From: Thiobacillus sp.
GTDB lineage: Bacteria; Pseudomonadota; Gammaproteobacteria; Burkholderiales; Thiobacillaceae
DNA length: 64,000 bases
Direction of reading: 5' to 3'
Assembly (NCBI GenBank): GCA_016124745.1
Contig: WGNC01000001.1
Location: 62,001 to 126,000, forward strand
Numbering within the stretch: position 1 is the first letter of the stretch; each line of letters begins with the position of its first letter. Shown one piece after another: positions 61,439 through 64,000 of the stretch. Under the pieces are notes generated by a model. The model was given only the letters and a program-made list of their open reading frames with translations, was not told where the DNA came from and ran no database searches. A program made the translations under genes and the position numbers.

Positions 61439-62013
61439 GGACGCGTCGTCTGATTCTTGCGCCGCAGGATTTCCTGGCCGATGGACTGCATCATGTTCTC
61501 GATATCCGACTCGATCAGCAGGGAATCGCCCGGCACGCGAGGCGAGAACAGCCCAGGCTTCATGTGGGCGACGTACTTGATGCGCACCCCCTGGCCAAAC
61601 GTGTAGAGCCGCCATTCGCCGTACATGTCGCCGATGTTTCCGGAAACCAGGCTGAAGCGGATTTGGGAGGGGGGGGTTTCATCCATTCGGAACACCAGTT
61701 CGAGCGGCATGTTGACCAGCAACCAGGACTTGTTGCCACGCTGATAGACCTTGATCGGATCGCCTGGCTTGCTGACGATGCGCGATGACTCCATGTCCGG
61801 CACGATCTCGGCCAGCTTGTTGTAGTCGGTGAGCACCTCCCAGGCTGCCGGGAGGTCCGCAGGCACGTCGATGAAGGCCTGGATGTCGATTTTTCCCGTC
61901 AGCATGCTGCGGTCCACTTCGGCCCGGGCCGGCAGTTGCAGCGCGGTCGCTTGCAAGGGCAGGAAGCACGTCAATGCAATGAAGAGGGTCAGGAAGAACG
62001 AACGCCGTGGCAT
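61435..62013 (-). CDS. Exported START/SRPBCC (polyketide cyclase-like) protein B
   Basis: A 192-residue secreted protein starting at ATG 62013, with the signal sequence FFLTLFIALTCFLPLQATA. The domain shares AAWEVLTDYNKLAEIVPDM, SSRIVSKPGD, YGEWRLYTFGQGVRIKY and the C-terminal ENMMQSIGQEILRRK with its downstream paralogue. The frame is open to 62052, but that start lacks the signal. The stop overlaps the paralogue's start by 4 bp, so they form an operon. Ligand unknown; the pairing with the convergent UnbU-like gene may be coincidental. Confidence 0.8.
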   Translation of the reverse strand: MPRRSFFLTLFIALTCFLPLQATALQLPARAEVDRSMLTGKIDIQAFIDVPADLPAAWEVLTDYNKLAEIVPDMESSRIVSKPGDPIKVYQRGNKSWLLVNMPLELVFRMDETPPSQIRFSLVSGNIGDMYGEWRLYTFGQGVRIKYVAHMKPGLFSPRVPGDSLLIESDIENMMQSIGQEILRRKNQTTRP

Positions 62014-62194
62014 GTTTCTATCAAGCTCAACAAAAGAGGGCGTAGCTGACATCTTGTGGACGGGATCGTCTGGTCATGTTCGGCTGAAGCATAACACGCA
62101 GCGGCTGCCATCGATTGCAGGCCTCGATGCCATGGGGCCTGTGGCCTGCGAGGCCATTCCCCGGGTCGCCGGGCCGACGTCGCAACGTATCAGC

Positions 62195-62710
62195 TCAATT
62201 GCGGGAAAACCGGTAGGGGATGGCGTCGGTGTCAGCCGGCAGGCGCCATTCATCGGGATTCTCGTAGCAATAGGCGTAGTCGAAGAAGTTGATGAACCCG
62301 CTGGTCCGGTTCTCGATGTTCTGAATGCCGTGCCAGACGAAGGGTGGGATGAGGAGCGTCGACGGGCGCATGCGGCTGAGATGCAACACGTTGACTTTAC
62401 CCCGTGTCGACGACCCTTCGCGATCATCGAACAGCACGACCCTGAGCGTTCCCTCGGTGACGAAGATGCGGTCGGTCTGCAGATGATGGCAATGCCATGC
62501 GCTAATGGCGTGAGCATGCAAGGACACGTGAATCATGTGCTGGATCGCAAGGCGCCCGATGTCCCACTCGGGCCGCACGATCTCGGTGGTAACGCCATTG
62601 CGGGTGATGATGTTGGACATTTCATGCACCCGGACCCCCTCGATCAGGTCATGCAGCATGCGGCCATCCGGGGATACCGTCTGCGCGTCTTTGGTTCCAT
62701 CATTTGTCAT
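62195..62710 (-). CDS. Cupin of the dTDP-sugar 3,5-epimerase-like family
   Basis: A 171-residue protein starting at ATG 62710 after AGGAGA. The cupin barrel resembles RmlC: SAWHCHHLQTDRIFVTEGTL near 70-90, VVLFDDREGSS, STLLIPPFVWHGIQN near 118, then NPDEWRLPADTDAIPYRF. The WHCH replaces the usual FHxH-type signature but metal/substrate His residues remain. Likely an epimerase, isomerase or binding protein for a nucleotide sugar. It is upstream-adjacent, on the same strand, to a SPINDLY-type glycosyltransferase. Confidence 0.82.
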   Translation of the reverse strand: MTNDGTKDAQTVSPDGRMLHDLIEGVRVHEMSNIITRNGVTTEIVRPEWDIGRLAIQHMIHVSLHAHAISAWHCHHLQTDRIFVTEGTLRVVLFDDREGSSTRGKVNVLHLSRMRPSTLLIPPFVWHGIQNIENRTSGFINFFDYAYCYENPDEWRLPADTDAIPYRFSRN

Positions 62711-62774
62711 GGGTTCTCCTGGTTTCATTGACGGGGACGGGGGAGTCGCCTCAGTCAAGGGTCAAGGCTGATGC

Positions 62775-64000
62775 TCAATTGAGCACGCACGCGGGCTGTC
62801 CCGCGCACCAACGCTGCCACATCTGGCGCAGGCGCAGCTCCAGCACCCTGGCCACCTGCGCGGGAAGCTGCTCCCGCTGATCCTCCAGGCGGCTTCGCAG
62901 TGACAGGCGGATGTTCTGGAGTGCATCGGGACGTGTCGCCCACTGCGTGGCAATTTCAACATATTCCGCTGCCGACCCGGCGACGAATTCATTGAGTCCG
63001 ACTGCCGCCATGGCGGCAGCGCCCAGGCGCGCGGGCAGCGACTCGCCCGCCAGCGTCAGCGTGGGCACCCCCATCCAGAGTCCGAAATGGGCGGTTGTCG
63101 CGCTGGTCCATGGGAAGGTGTCCAGCAACAGGTCGATCCGTCCATGCGCATCGAGATAGCCCGCCAGATCCATGCGCGGGAGGAATGTGACGCGTTCGGG
63201 TGCGATGCCGGCGGCGACGAAGCGCGTTTTCAAGGTTGAGGCGATGGCGTCATCGGTCACGGCCCCGATAATCAGGCACGACCTGTCAACCCGCCGCAGA
63301 ATGTCGACCCACAGCGCGATGACGGGTTCGCTGAGCTTGTTCATCCGGCTGAAGCTGCCGTAGGTGATGGTTCCGTTTTGTGCGAGCGGGGACGGGGTCA
63401 CCTCGGGCAACAACTCGGGCCTGCCAAACACCAGCATTGAAGGGAGATATGCCAAATGCTCGGTGAACAGGTGATCGAGCCGCCCCGGCGGCGCCATGAC
63501 CGGATCCACCAACCGGTAGTCCATCGCACCCAAGCCGCTGGTCCCCGGATAGCCCACCCATATGACCTGCACCGGGGCCGGCTTGCGGGCGAAGACACCG
63601 AGCCGGTGTCTGGCCGTGTGCCCGGAATGGTCGATGAGGATGTCGATGTCATCCGAGCGGATGCGCGCCGCAAGGCTTTCGTCGGAAAGCCTCGAAACGT
63701 CGACCCAGGCCTCGGTCAGCGTGCGCAGTCGCTGCGCCATGGCATCCGCGACCGGGTGGGTGTCGTAGGCGATCAGCTGGACTTTGAATGGATCCAGTTC
63801 GCGCCATACGGGCTCGAGGAAGCGCGCTACCGGGTGATCACGAAAATCGCCTGACAGGACCCCCACGCGCAGGCGACGCTCTGGATCGCGGCCGTTCGCA
63901 TGAGGGGCCTGCTGCACACGGAAGCGTGCCTCGGCATGCTCGCCAAAGGCCTTGTGTGCGAGAAAGACGGCTTCCGGTTCCAGTTCCGCGTCGTGCGCCA
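62775..64000 (-). CDS. O-GlcNAc transferase-like (SPINDLY family) glycosyltransferase, N-terminus beyond window
   Basis: The last 408 residues are visible and the frame is open through the right edge, so the start lies outside the window. The core shows RLRVGVLSGDFRDHPVARFLEP, then ILIDHSGHTARHRLGVFARKP, APVQVIWVGYPGTSGLGAMDYRLVDP broken across the donor site, YGSFSRMNKLSEPVIALWVDIL, and DTFPWTSATTAHFGLWMGVPT. The family usually has N-terminal TPR repeats, which are not seen here. Bacterial members glycosylate proteins or make sugar polymers. Confidence 0.88.
   Translation of the reverse strand, partial: AHDAELEPEAVFLAHKAFGEHAEARFRVQQAPHANGRDPERRLRVGVLSGDFRDHPVARFLEPVWRELDPFKVQLIAYDTHPVADAMAQRLRTLTEAWVDVSRLSDESLAARIRSDDIDILIDHSGHTARHRLGVFARKPAPVQVIWVGYPGTSGLGAMDYRLVDPVMAPPGRLDHLFTEHLAYLPSMLVFGRPELLPEVTPSPLAQNGTITYGSFSRMNKLSEPVIALWVDILRRVDRSCLIIGAVTDDAIASTLKTRFVAAGIAPERVTFLPRMDLAGYLDAHGRIDLLLDTFPWTSATTAHFGLWMGVPTLTLAGESLPARLGAAAMAAVGLNEFVAGSAAEYVEIATQWATRPDALQNIRLSLRSRLEDQREQLPAQVARVLELRLRQMWQRWCAGQPACVLN

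Overview
The window looks like chromosome of a high-GC, Gram-negative betaproteobacterium. It has lipid A and Kdo genes (lpxK, kdsB), lolA, ExbB/ExbD and rarA. The carbon core leans on pyrophosphate: PPi-type phosphofructokinase, K+-independent H+-pumping pyrophosphatase, pyruvate phosphate dikinase and a class I aldolase. That set, plus a dispersed palindromic repeat with the core TTCGACAGGCTCAGG, suggests an autotrophic or C1-type betaproteobacterium such as a Thiobacillus relative. The genus is inference only. No rRNA, tRNA or CRISPR array was found.

Layout. 1-5.5 kb: an alkylsulfatase-like metallo-hydrolase cut by the left edge, class I aldolase, miaA and xseA. 5.8-10 kb: exbB-exbD-lpxK-diguanylate cyclase-ycaR-kdsB, read as one rightward unit. 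10-15 kb: adk, PPi-phosphofructokinase, a small ORF and hppA. 15-20.2 kb: lolA, rarA, a Rap1a-like exported protein, a DUF456 membrane protein, and a hydroxyacid dehydrogenase / tartronate semialdehyde reductase pair whose second gene is frameshifted. 20.5-24.2 kb: ppdK and a methyltransferase. 24.2-26.7 kb: two toxin-antitoxin loci, Xre/RES (split by repeats) and VapBC. 26.8-32 kb: membrane protein, sohB, an AT-richer HNH/NERD nuclease pair, and a dsbB/thioredoxin pair. 32-37.8 kb: Na/Pi transporter, polyphosphate kinase 2 and a P-type ATPase. 37.8-45.7 kb: a DUF2252 remnant, an amidohydrolase bracketed by inverted repeats, an intact alkylsulfatase and two alpha/beta hydrolases. 45.8-50 kb: an MsrA-thioredoxin-MsrB lipoprotein, an exonuclease, a PolX-like DNA-binding protein and a nitroreductase. 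50-55 kb: exported proteins, a large PAS-GGDEF-EAL protein and a MOSC protein. 55.5-64 kb: ABC exporter, FG-GAP/UnbV protein, UnbU (NqrB/RnfD-like) membrane protein, two START-like paralogues, a sugar cupin and an O-GlcNAc-transferase-like enzyme cut by the right edge.

How the parts fit. PPi released by PPDK in the PEP-forming direction and by biosynthesis could be used by the PPi-phosphofructokinase or turned into proton-motive force by HppA. The phosphate transporter and PPK2 add a polyphosphate side to phosphate handling. The most unusual blocks are the ABC-UnbV-UnbU module at 55.5-60.7 kb, the inverted-repeat-flanked amidohydrolase cassette at 38.2-40.5 kb, a duplicated scrap of the lolA 3' end, and a toxin-antitoxin pair separated by a repeat array.
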